The notes beneath the pieces are model-generated. The model was not told where the DNA came from. It saw only the letters and a program-made list of their open reading frames with translations, and did not search any database. This document shows, piece by piece, positions 41,655-52,858 of a stretch of DNA of 64,000 nt. The stretch's first letter is position 1. Every line of letters starts with the position of its first letter. The stretch is from JAGWRA01 sp963711505 (lineage in GTDB: Bacteria; Acidobacteriota; Vicinamibacteria; Vicinamibacterales; CAVVIG01), in the NCBI GenBank assembly GCA_963711505.1, contig CAVQEJ010000003.1, positions 124,001-188,000 of the forward strand, read 5' to 3'. A program made the translations under genes and the position numbers.

Positions 41655-43109
41655 ATGAGCCGCGTCGTGATCCTCGGAGCCGGCGTGTCCGGTCATACGG
41701 CGGCGGGGTTCGCCCGCAAGTGGCTCGACCGGGACGATTCGGTCGTCGTCGTCTCGCCGAAGCCGGACTACAACTGGATTCCCTCCAATATCTGGGTCGG
41801 CGTCGGGCTGCTGCAGCCGGCCGACGTCGTCTTTCCGCTCGCGCCGGTGTACGAGCGGCACGGGATCGAGTTCAAGCAGGCACGGGCGGTGGAACTGCAT
41901 CCAGAGGGACGCGAGGGCGACCCGACGCCGTACGTCGTCATCGAGTCGACGCGAGCGGGACACGAAGGCGAGCGCGAGGTGGTTCGCTACGACTTTCTGA
42001 TCAACGCGACCGGCCCGAAGCTGAACTTCGCCGCGACCGAGGGCCTGGGACCGGACGCCAACACGCTGTCCGTGTGCACCGAAACCGACGCCCTCCAGAC
42101 CGCCCGACGGCTCGACCAGAGCGTCGAGCGGATGCGCAAGGGCGAACGCCAGCGCTTCGTCGTCGGGACGGGGCACGGCAGCTGCACGTGCGAAGGCGCC
42201 GCCTTCGAGTACATCGTGAACCTCGAGTTCGAGCTGCGCAACCGCGGGGTCCGCGACCGCGCGGAGATCTGGTGGCTGTCGAACGAGTACGAGCTCGGCG
42301 ATTTCGGCATGGGCGGCCTCCATCTGAAGAGCGGCGGCTACATCACGCCGAGCAACATCTATACGGAGTCGTTGTTCGCCGAGCGCGGCGTCCGGTGGAT
42401 CAACCGGGCGCACGTGCGGCAGGTGGAGGCCGACCGCGTGCACTACGAGACGCTCGACGGCGGTCTGCACGACCTGGGCTTCGACTTCGCCATGCTGCTG
42501 CCGCCGTTCACCGGTGTGGGGTTGAAGGCCTTCGATCGCGCCGGCGCGGACATCACGCCGATGCTGTTCCAGCCGAACGGGTTCATGAAGGTGGATGCCG
42601 ACTACGCGGCGCGGCCGTACGAGGAGTGGGCGGCGCGCGACTGGCCGCGCACGTACCAGTCGCCCGTCTATCCGAACACGTTCGCCGTCGGCATCGCGTT
42701 CGCGCCGCCGCACGCGATCTCGCGGCCGCGCAAGACGCCGAACGGATCGCCGATCGCCCCGGCACCGCCCCGGACCGGCATGCCCTCGGCCACCATCGGC
42801 AAGGCCGTCGCGCGCAGCATCGTCGACATGGTGCGCGGCGCGCCGGCCCCGACGCGCACGGCGTCGATGGCGGAGATGGGCGCCGCCTGCGTCGCCTCGG
42901 CAGGCGCGAATCTCTTCACCGGCACGGCCGCGTCGATGACGGTCTTCCCGATCGTGCCGAACTTCGACCGCTTCCCGGAGTACGGACGCGACATCGAATA
43001 CACCTTCGGTGAGGTGGGCCTCGCCGGCCACTGGATCAAGGTGCTGCTGCACCACCTGTTCCTCTACAAGGCGAAGCTCCGGCCGGGCTGGAGCCTCATC
43101 CCCGAGTAA
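41655..43109 (+). CDS. FAD-dependent pyridine-nucleotide-disulphide-type oxidoreductase, sulfide:quinone reductase-like
   Basis: A flavoprotein of 484 residues. The FAD fold starts at once (VVILGAGVSGHTAAGF); NATGP and the late AxxG-type segment are also present. A CxC pair (GHGSCTCEGAAFEY) and the long C-terminal amphipathic region (GLAGHWIKVLLHHLFLY) recall sulfide:quinone reductases and type II NADH dehydrogenases, which attach to the membrane by such helices. GGAGGG precedes ATG 41655. A microprotein gene follows 17 nt later. Sulfide as electron donor is likely but not proven. Confidence 0.82.
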   Translation: MSRVVILGAGVSGHTAAGFARKWLDRDDSVVVVSPKPDYNWIPSNIWVGVGLLQPADVVFPLAPVYERHGIEFKQARAVELHPEGREGDPTPYVVIESTRAGHEGEREVVRYDFLINATGPKLNFAATEGLGPDANTLSVCTETDALQTARRLDQSVERMRKGERQRFVVGTGHGSCTCEGAAFEYIVNLEFELRNRGVRDRAEIWWLSNEYELGDFGMGGLHLKSGGYITPSNIYTESLFAERGVRWINRAHVRQVEADRVHYETLDGGLHDLGFDFAMLLPPFTGVGLKAFDRAGADITPMLFQPNGFMKVDADYAARPYEEWAARDWPRTYQSPVYPNTFAVGIAFAPPHAISRPRKTPNGSPIAPAPPRTGMPSATIGKAVARSIVDMVRGAPAPTRTASMAEMGAACVASAGANLFTGTAASMTVFPIVPNFDRFPEYGRDIEYTFGEVGLAGHWIKVLLHHLFLYKAKLRPGWSLIPE

Positions 43110-43126
43110 GTGACCGGGAGGATGCC

Positions 43127-43294
43127 ATGAGTGAGCCGCTGCAACCGGTCAACCGCCTGCAGGAGTCGTTCTTCGCGATGAAGCCGACGCGCTTCACCGT
43201 ATTCATGCGGACCTTCCTGCCCTGGCAGCTCGTCCGGTTCGTCATCATCAACCTCAAGATGTTCACGATCATCCGGCGCAACCACCACAGCTGA
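43127..43294 (+). CDS. Microprotein with one membrane helix, partner of the SQR-like flavoprotein
   Basis: A protein of 55 residues (MSEPLQPVNRLQESFFAMKP, then a hydrophobic helix PWQLVRFVIINLKMFTII and a basic His-rich end). GGGAGG stands just before ATG 43127 and the gap to the flavoprotein stop is 17 nt, so the two are surely cotranscribed. It may anchor the enzyme to the membrane. No family is recognised. Confidence 0.7.
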   Translation: MSEPLQPVNRLQESFFAMKPTRFTVFMRTFLPWQLVRFVIINLKMFTIIRRNHHS

Positions 43295-43499
43295 CACGGC
43301 GCGCGATCCGCGCCGCCCCGCCCGACATTCCTGACGCTCGCTCCTCATCCTCAACATATTTGTGTACCGGCAGTTCTGCGCGGCGAGAGTGATCGCGCAG
43401 CGGCCTCGATGGGTGTATAACCGATGCGGCTTTCAGGCATTCGGATAAACGTAAGTACGATCGCTAACCTCATCAATTCAAAGATGCGAGCCGCCAACC

Positions 43500-46400
43500 A
43501 TGACTGATACGAGACTTTCCCGCGAGGCACACACGTGCCGCCCGCGCTCCCGCTGGCGGACGTGCTCGATGGCCCTCCTGATCGCCGTCGCCGCGGCAGC
43601 GCTGCTGGTGCGGGGCGTGCGGGCCCAGACCGCGAAGACCACGGACCACGAACACAATCCGCTGGCGCAGCTGCACTGGCGCTTCATCGGTCCGATCGGC
43701 AACCGCGCGGCCGCGATCGCCGGCGAGCCCGGCAACCCGATGGTCGACTACGTCGGGGCGGCCTCGGGCGGCATCTGGAAGACGGAGAACGGCGGCGTCG
43801 ACTGGAAGCCGGTCTTCGATCACGAGAACGTGTCGGCGGTCGGTGCCCTGGCCGTGTCGCAGTCGGAGCCGAACGTCGTCTGGGCGGGCACGGGCGAGAC
43901 GTTCCTCATCCGGCCGTTCTACCCGATGGGCAACGGCGTGTACAAGTCGAGCGACAGCGGCGGGCACTGGCAGCACATGGGCCTCGATGCCACCGGCCAC
44001 ATCGGCCGGATCGTCATCGATCCGCACGACGCGCAGCGCGTCTTCGTCTGCGCGCTCGGGCAGCTGTTCAAGTCGGCGCCGGACCAGGGCGTGTACCGCA
44101 CGACCGACGGCGGTAAGACGTGGCAGCACGTGCTGTCGGTCGGCGACGACACGGGCTGCTCCGATCTGGCGATCGACCCGAAGGATCCGAACACGCTGTT
44201 CGCCGGCATGTGGCCGCTGAAGGTCCGTCCGTGGACCCTCGACAGCGGCGGGCCGAAGGGCGGCATCTACGTGACGCACGACGGCGGCGCGACGTGGCAC
44301 AAGCTGGCGGGCCACGGCCTGCCGGCGGCCGATCACCCGGTCGGCAAGGTGGCCGTGGCGATCGCGGCGAGCGATCCGCAGCGCGTCTACGCCCTCGTGC
44401 AGGACACGCCAGCCGTCGCTCTACCGCTCGGACAACGGCGGCCGCACCTGGACGCTGGTCAGCCACGACCACTTGATGATGCAGCGCGATTCCTACTACG
44501 TGCGCTTCGGCGTCTCGCCGACCAACCCGGACCGCCTGTACTTCCTCAGCCCGAACTACGTCATCTCGCTCGATGCCGGCAAGACGTTCGTCCGGCCGAA
44601 CAGCGACGGCTTCGCGTCGGCCGGCGGCGACAACCACGACCTCTGGATCGACCCGACCAACGCGAACCGGGTGATGGTCGCCAACGACGCCGGGGCCTCC
44701 ATCAGCCTCGACGGCAGCCGCAGCTTCGAGCACATCCGCCTGCCGATCGCGCAGGTCTACCACGTCACCACCGACAACCAGGTGCCCTACAACGTCTACG
44801 GCAACATCCAGGACGCCAGCTCGTTCCGCGGCCCGAGCAACAACCTGCAGTCGGGCGGCTTCGGCGGCGGCGATCACCGCGGCCGACTTCAAGGCGGTCG
44901 GCGGCTGCGAGAGCGGCTTCGCCACGCCGGATCCCGCGAATCCCGACATCATCTGGTCGGGCTGCTACGAGGGCGTCATCAGCCGTATCAATCTCAAGGA
45001 CGGACAGGCGCGCGACGTCAGCGTCTGGCCCGACGTCGACGACGGCTGGGCGCCGAAGGACGTGAAGTACCGCTGGCACTGGACGATTCCGCTCGACATC
45101 TCGCCGTTCGACTCGAAGAAGGTCTACGTCGGCAGCCAGTACGTCCACGAGACCACCGACGGCGGCCAGACCTGGAAGACGATCAGCCCGGACCTGACGC
45201 TCAACGACAAGCAGCACCAGGGAGACGCCGGCGGCATCACGCACGACAACCTCTACACCTACGACGGGTCGGTCATCTACGCGATCGCCGAGTCGCCGGT
45301 GAAGCAGGGCGTCATCTGGGCAGGAACGAACGACGGCCAGGTGCAGCTGACGCGAGGATGGCGGCGGGCACTGGACGAACGTGACGAAGAACATCCCGAA
45401 CCTGCCGCCCAGCGGCACGATCTGGAACATCGAGCCGTCACCGTTCGCCGCGGGCACCGCCTACATCACCGTCAACCTCGAGCAGATGGGCGACTACAAC
45501 GCCTACGTCTACAAGACCGCCGATTTCGGGAAGTCGTGGCAGTTCATCAGCGGCGGCATCCCCCACACGATGAACAGTTCGGCTCACTGCGTCATCGAGG
45601 ATCCCGTGCGCAAGGGGATGCTCTATCTCGGCACCGACAATGCGGTGTACGTCTCGTGGGACGATGGCGGGCACTGGACGGCGATCACCAATAACCTGCC
45701 GCCGGCGCCGGTCTACTGGCTGACGATTCAGAAGCACTTCAACGACCTGGTCATCTCGACCTACGGCCGCGGCGACTACATCCTCGACGACGTGACCGCG
45801 CTGCGCACCTTCGACAAGGCGCAGGCTGCGAATGCGCCCGACCTGTTCGCCCCGCGGGAGGCCTACCGGTTCCGCACGATCAGCGACCGGCGGCTCGCCG
45901 AGCCGGGCGCCCGCATCGTCGGGCAGAACCCGCCGTATGGGGCGGACATCAATTTCTACCTGCCGTCCGCGGATCCGGACGTCACCGTGACGATTGCCGG
46001 CGCGGACGGGAAGGTGATCCGGACGCTGCACGCGAAGGGCCGCGCCGGGCTGAACCGCGTCTGGTGGGACCTGCGCGGCGAGAACGGGAAGATGCCGCAC
46101 ATGCTGGTGTCGCCGGTGGGCGCGCCGTGGATGCAGAACGGGCCGGAAGGGTACCACATCCTCACCGGCATCATGATCCCCAGGGTCGTGCGCGGTCCGC
46201 TGGTCGTGCCCGGCCGCTATACGGCGCACCTGACGGCCGGGGGGAAGACCCTGACGGCGCCGCTGACGGTGCTGGCCGATCCGCACTCGCTGGGCACGCC
46301 GGCGACTCTGCAGGCGCAGCACCGGTTCAAGACCGAGCTCGAAGGAGAGATCGATCACGTGTCCGACATGATCGAGCACCTGGAGTGGGTCCGGAAGCAG

Positions 46401-46760
46401 GCCGAGACGATCGTCATGCGGTACGGGAACGACCCGGCGCAGCAGGTGGTCGTTGATGGCGCGAAGAAGCTGGAAGCGCAGGCGATTGCCGTCGAAGGGA
46501 AGCTGATGGACGTCTACCTGACGGATGGTAACGAGGATCTGAACCGCCATCCGAGCCAGCTGTACCAGAAGCTGACGGCGCTCTACGACAAGGACGAGGC
46601 CGATCAGGGACCGACGGCGGGCGACATCGCCGTGAACGACTACTTCAAGCAGTGGATGACGAAGTCGGAGGCCGAGCTGCAGCAGTTCCAGCGGTCGGAC
46701 ATCTCCAGCTTCAACGACCTGCTGAAGTCGCACCAGCTGGCGATGACGATCCAGCCGTAA
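43500..46760 (+). CDS. Secreted BNR-repeat / sortilin-like beta-propeller protein (three frameshifts)
   Basis: An exported protein of about 1085 residues. After a signal peptide there are repeated Asp-box motifs (S/T-x-D-x-G-x-x-W): SSDSGGHW, TTDGGKTW, THDGGATW, SDNGGRTW, TTDGGQTW and others, as in VPS10/sortilin-like propellers often named glycosyl hydrolase or sialidase. A C-terminal domain with a helical tail follows from about nt 45850. Extra bases near 44407-44421, 44862-44872 and 45351-45358 split it into four frames that join smoothly. No sialidase active-site arginines can be claimed; the function in Acidobacteria is unknown. Confidence 0.87.
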
Positions 46761-46780
46761 CACCGGGCTTGAGCCCGGTG
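46761..46780. terminator. Palindromic hairpin CACCGGGCTTGAGCCCGGTG at the end of the BNR gene
   Basis: A 20-bp palindrome begins directly at the stop codon of the BNR gene, with a TTTTC tract about 20 nt further on. It also resembles the two smaller palindromes at 47451-47502. Confidence 0.55.
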
Positions 46781-46821
46781 GGCACCGCATTGCGATTGCT
46801 TTTCGAAGGGAAGGGAGTCCG

Positions 46822-46849
46822 CGGTCCGGAGGAGTCGTCCTCCGGACCG
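46822..46849. terminator. Perfect 12-bp hairpin between convergent genes
   Basis: CGGTCCGGAGGA, loop GTCG and the exact complement. It lies between the BNR gene and the Lys-rich gene. No T-run follows. Confidence 0.55.
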
Positions 46850-46910
46850 TGGATGCGGGTCACAGGAGTCTCTGGTTCTGGTGTCGTCGCGCGCTCGCGC
46901 AACGGTCGAT

Positions 46911-46943
46911 GCGGGAGCCGGCGCCCGCGGCACCGGCTCCCGC
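46911..46943 (-). terminator. 11-bp stem hairpin downstream of the Lys-rich gene
   Basis: GCGGGAGCCGG and its complement enclose an 11-nt loop, ending 11 nt from the Lys-rich gene stop. Confidence 0.55.
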
Positions 46944-46954
46944 CGACAGACTGA

Positions 46955-47221
46955 CTACCGGCCCGTCTCGCCGGCCTTCTTCTCAGTCTTCTTCGCCTTC
47001 TTCATCTTCTTCTTGGCGACCTTCTTCGTCGACTTCTCGGTGGTCGCCGTCTTCTCGGTGCTCTTCACCTTCTTGACGTGCGCCTTCTTCTTCTTCGTCT
47101 TGGCAGGCGCCTGTTCCGTCGCCGGAGCCTGCTGCGCACTGGTCGCCCCGAGCACGGGCACCGCGATTCCCGACACCATGAACGCCATGGCCACAGCCAT
47201 GGCGACAACCCACTTCTTCAT
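46955..47221 (-). CDS. Small Lys-rich exported protein
   Basis: A protein of 88 residues with a signal peptide (MKKWVVAMAVAMAFMVSGIA) ending near LGA, then an Ala/Gln spacer and a tail that is about half lysine (KTKKKKAHVKKVKSTEK and KKVAKKKMKKAKKTEK). AGGGAGT precedes ATG 47221. Such tails are unstructured and bind anions, nucleic acid or surface polymers. A decayed relative lies at 41302-41382. No named family is claimed. Confidence 0.72.
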   Translation of the reverse strand: MKKWVVAMAVAMAFMVSGIAVPVLGATSAQQAPATEQAPAKTKKKKAHVKKVKSTEKTATTEKSTKKVAKKKMKKAKKTEKKAGETGR

Positions 47222-47538
47222 TGTTGAACGACTCCCTGAAACGTTTCCGATGAATCCGCGGAGCGGACTCGACAATCCTCCGAACACGAACAATGATTCG
47301 ATTCTACTCTTGGTCCTGATCAGTTGTACGCGACTTGTTTATGGAATTGATCGTCTTTAATCGTCTCACGATCCAAGGAATCGATTGACGGCTTCAACTC
47401 TCCGTTCGCCGCTACGGAAAAGCGAATTTTGATGGCCCTGGTTGCGTAACGCCGGGCTTCAGCAGGGCCATGGAACGTCGTAGCACCGAGTTTCAGCTCG
47501 GTTGAGGCCGTACTGATGAGCTGGTGGGGGAGAGACGG
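47222..47538. other. AT-rich intergenic region with promoter and palindromic repeats
   Basis: These 317 nt hold no gene. The AT-rich part (about 47280-47430) probably contains the promoter of the Lys-rich gene; the part near 47451-47502 carries two small palindromes listed separately. Confidence 0.55.
47451..47502. repeat. Pair of REP-like palindromes
   Basis: Two related units, GCCGGGCTTCAGCAGGGCC (imperfect) and ACCGAGTTTCAGCTCGGT (6-bp stem), stand 15 nt apart. With the unit at 46761-46780 they share the core CCGRGYTTSAGC. This is the layout of small dispersed extragenic palindromes. Confidence 0.45.
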
Positions 47539-49786
47539 TCAGAAGGCCATCAGGTAGGTGAGCTTCGTGACGAGTGCCCGGCCGATGAGGTCGCCCGTAA
47601 TCGCGTCCCGCTGGTCGTTGTAGACGATGAACAGGTCGCTGAGCGGACGATAGATGATGTCGAACCGGACGTTGGCGCTCCACTGCTCGGTGTCGGTGTT
47701 GTACTGGATGAGCGCGTTCAGGAACGCATGCGTCGAGAAGTTGTAGTCGACGTTGGTGGAGACGAGATCGGTCGTGAACGACCCGGCGGGCAGGGCGACG
47801 ACGTCGCGGGTCCACTGCAGGCCGGCATTGAGCCGCGCGCTGGTGCGCAGGGTGCCGCCTGCCGTGTAGCTGTGCTCGTAGCCGCCGTAGAACGGACCGG
47901 CCAGGTACTCGGCGTTCACCGACAGCGGCGCACCCGGATTGGTCGTGAACTTGACGAACGGATCGCGGCGGTCATAGAGGCCGGCCGGGACGGTGATGCC
48001 GCGCCGGCTGTCGATCAGGAATGGCCGCTGGAGCCGTTCCCGGCTCGTGTTGATCCCCACTTCGAGCGACGTGCTGTTCTGGAACGTGAAGGGAAGGTGG
48101 TAGTCGACGTACCGCGAGTAGAACCCCTGGCCGGGCCGGGTGATGTTCGTGTAGTGCGTGTGCGGAAAGATCTCCCGCAGCCAGCCATACGTCCGGACCG
48201 GCCGGAAGTGCCAGCCGGTGCGCCCCTGAACCTTGTCGACCCCGGCCAGCGGCAGGAACCCCAGCTGATCGTCGAAGCGGCTGCCGATCGTCGTGAACGT
48301 CGTCGTGCTGTCGAAGTGCGCCGTCGGATAGTAGTAGCCGATCTGCCCGAACCAGTCGTGGCCCGTCCCCGGATCGATCGTCTGCGAGGAGAACGAGCGG
48401 ACCAGGTAGCCGCTGACGTTCAGGTTCTGGTGGAACAGGAAGTTGGCGTCGGCGCCGGCGACGGCGTTGTTGCGGCCGGCCCCGGCCGTGTTCAGGACGA
48501 TCATGCCGACGTCCGAGTTGGCCAGCACGTTCCGCTGCACGCGAACCGCGGTGAAGTTCGTGGCGGGTGACGTCCCCTGCGCCTGCTGTTCGATGTTGAG
48601 CGCACCGATCGCATACGGGCCGACGTGCCCGGTGACCCGGCCGCCCGCGAGGATCGGCACGGGTGTCGCGTTGCTGTCGCCCGAGAGGCCGATCCGTCGG
48701 CTGAAGAACAGCACGCTGTCGGCCGGCGCCTCCGCCGGCGCCGCCCAGGCTCCAGGCCGGCCCGAACTGGAACAACCCCGCGTTGTCGAGGAAGAACTCC
48801 CGCTTCTCGGGGAAGAGGAGGCTGAAGCGGGTCAGGTTGATCTGCTGCTGGTCGGCTTCGACCTGCGAGAAGTCGGTGTTGGCCGTGAACTCACCGGTCA
48901 GCCCGCTGGCGAAGCCGATGCTCGCGTCCAACCCGGTGTGCGCCGTGCCGGCCGCCCCGGCGCCGCCGGTCTCACTGCCGCTCGCGAGCACGTAGGGCTT
49001 CACGCGGATGTCGCTGCCCGGCCGGACGCCGCGCAGGCCACGGAGCGTCCCCTCGAGCGAGGCCCGGGTGATGTCGTAGATGTGCGGCACGGGCGCCCAG
49101 TACGTGTCCTCGTTCTGGCGCCGGATCCGCCGCAGGAAGTTGATGCCCCACACCTGCGTCGCAGCGGGCGAGAAGCGCAGCGTGCGGAAGGGGATCCGGA
49201 TCTCCGCGTACCAGCCCCTGGCGGTGACGCGCGTCTTCACCTCCCAGATGCCGTCCCAGCTGCTGTTCACGTAGCGGCCATCGTCGGTCATCTGCGCGTC
49301 CCACTTGGCGCCGCCCGGGTTGGTGGCGAACAGGTAGCCGCTGCGGTGATCGTCGAAGGTGTCGAGCAGCACCTCGAAGAGGTCCGTGCTCGATGGATCG
49401 AAATCCTTCTTCAGGTTGTTGGTGATGATGCCGGCCGGATCACGGTCGTGCGCGAAGACGCCGATGTAGAGGTTCTTCGAGTCGTAGATCGCGCGGACGT
49501 CGGTCTGCTCGGTTGCCGGCGCCCCTTCGTCCGGATTGTTCTGGGTGAACGAGGTGGCCACCGGCGCCCGCCGCCACGCCGCCTCGTCCAGCACGCCATC
49601 GACGACGACCGGCCTGGTCGTCCGGATGGCCTCGAGTCGATGAGAGACCGTGACTGGAGGACGGATCGCCGGCGGGGGCACGACCACACGGGTGTGTGCC
49701 TGGGCCGGGGCGGCCAGACTGACGAGAAACGCCGGCAGGAGTGCTGCGCCGGAGAGGGAACGGATGAACGGACGAAAGGAGTGCAC
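47539..49786 (-). CDS. DUF5916 protein with N-terminal CBM9-like domain (one frameshift)
   Basis: An exported protein of about 748 residues. After a signal peptide there is a carbohydrate-binding family 9-like domain (VVDGVLDEAAWRRAPVAT, then IYDSKNLYIGVFAHD) and a long DUF5916 region with FSQVEADQQQINLTRFSLLF and FPEKREFFLDN, ending in outer-membrane-barrel-like sequence (LTYLMAF). An extra base near 48728-48738 splits it. GTG 49786 just before the signal peptide is the likely start. The family is common in Acidobacteria and Bacteroidetes and is probably an outer-membrane protein; no enzymatic role is established. Confidence 0.85.
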
Positions 49787-49935
49787 GCCGGAATCGATCC
49801 TCGCAACCCGAGACGCAAGGATGCTGACGGAATTGGCGGAGGACGTCAAGAGAACGGCCAGCTCGGCCGTGGCGGGGGAGGCCGTCGGGTGTGAGTGCTC
49901 AGCCCGGCCGCGAACGGCCGGGCTGAGCGTCGGGA

Positions 49936-52102
<2,167 letters not shown>

Positions 52103-52140
52103 GTTGTTCTCTCCTGTGGTTGTTGCGCCGTTGTCAGGCA

Positions 52141-52153
52141 CGGAATGATTTGA
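52141..52153. promoter_or_regulatory. Degenerate Fur/PerR-like box in the katG leader
   Basis: CGGAATGATTTGA matches the perfect palindrome found upstream of the fur-like gene (52750-52762) at 9 of 13 positions, with the same central G. It lies about 40 nt before the katG start. Confidence 0.35.
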
Positions 52154-52269
52154 ACCTTCCTGCCGGCGGTGGTTCGCTGGCTGCGAGGCCAGCGCATGTG
52201 AACTGGATTCACGTTCGAGGCTACGGCGTCGCTCGCGGGGCCCCTCTTGCCCCGCTCCGCTCCGCCGGC

Positions 52270-52726
52270 TCACTCGCGTCCGCTCGTTCGTGCTTCAGGC
52301 CTCGGCCTCGCCGGGGATGCGCACTCCGGGCAGCGCCCCCAGTAGATGACCTCGGCCTCGTCAATCTCGTAGCCTCTGTCGTCGGCCGCCGTGAGACAGG
52401 GCGCCGAGCCGACCGCGCAGTCGACGTCGACCATGCGGCCGCAGCTGCGACAGATCAGATGATGGTGGTTGTCGCCGACCCGATCCTCGAAGCGGGCGGG
52501 GGAGCCGGCAGGCTGAATGCGGCGGATGAGGCCCGCGGCGACCAGGACGCCGAGGGCGTCGTACACCGACTGGAGCGAGATCGCGCCGATCTCCGCCCTG
52601 ACCGACCTCGGCGAGGCTGTCGGCCGTGCTGTGCGGCTGAGCCGCGACCGCCCGCAGAACGGCCAGTCGCTGAGCGGTGACCTGGATTCCCCGTTCCCGA
52701 AGCAGTTCCGCCGGGTCAGTGGGCAT
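52270..52726 (-). CDS. Fur-family regulator, probably PerR-like (one frameshift)
   Basis: A metalloregulator of about 151 residues. The winged helix (GIQVTAQRLAVLRAVAAQPH, then SVYDALGVLVAAGLIRRI) and the metal-binding part (DNHHHLICRSCGRMVDVDC and CPEC) are both present; the two CxxC pairs form the structural zinc site. An extra base near 52600-52604 splits the gene. It sits just upstream of katG on the same strand, as perR often does beside peroxide-defence genes, so peroxide sensing is the likeliest role. Iron-responsive Fur cannot be excluded. Confidence 0.88.
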
Positions 52727-52749
52727 GAAGGCTAGAGTATATCAAAGTC

Positions 52750-52762
52750 TTGAATGATTCAA
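52750..52762. promoter_or_regulatory. Perfect 6-1-6 palindrome TTGAATGATTCAA, putative Fur/PerR box
   Basis: It lies 24 nt upstream of the Fur-family start in an AT-rich stretch and has the inverted-repeat form of Fur/PerR boxes (consensus built on TGATAAT or TTATAAT arms around one base). Autoregulation of the fur-like gene is the simple reading. Confidence 0.6.
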
Positions 52763-52858
52763 AGATCGCCGTAACAAAAATAGATGGATCTTTAGCGGAG
52801 ACGAGGGGGTTGGCGCTGCGGGGAGGCGGCAGGTGCAGGCAGTGAAGCTCTCGGCCTC

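Noticed and set aside
52198..52212. GTGAA-N5-TTCAC inverted repeat in the fur-katG gap
   Set aside because: Five-base arms of this type occur by chance; it has no second copy and does not match the other Fur-like box.
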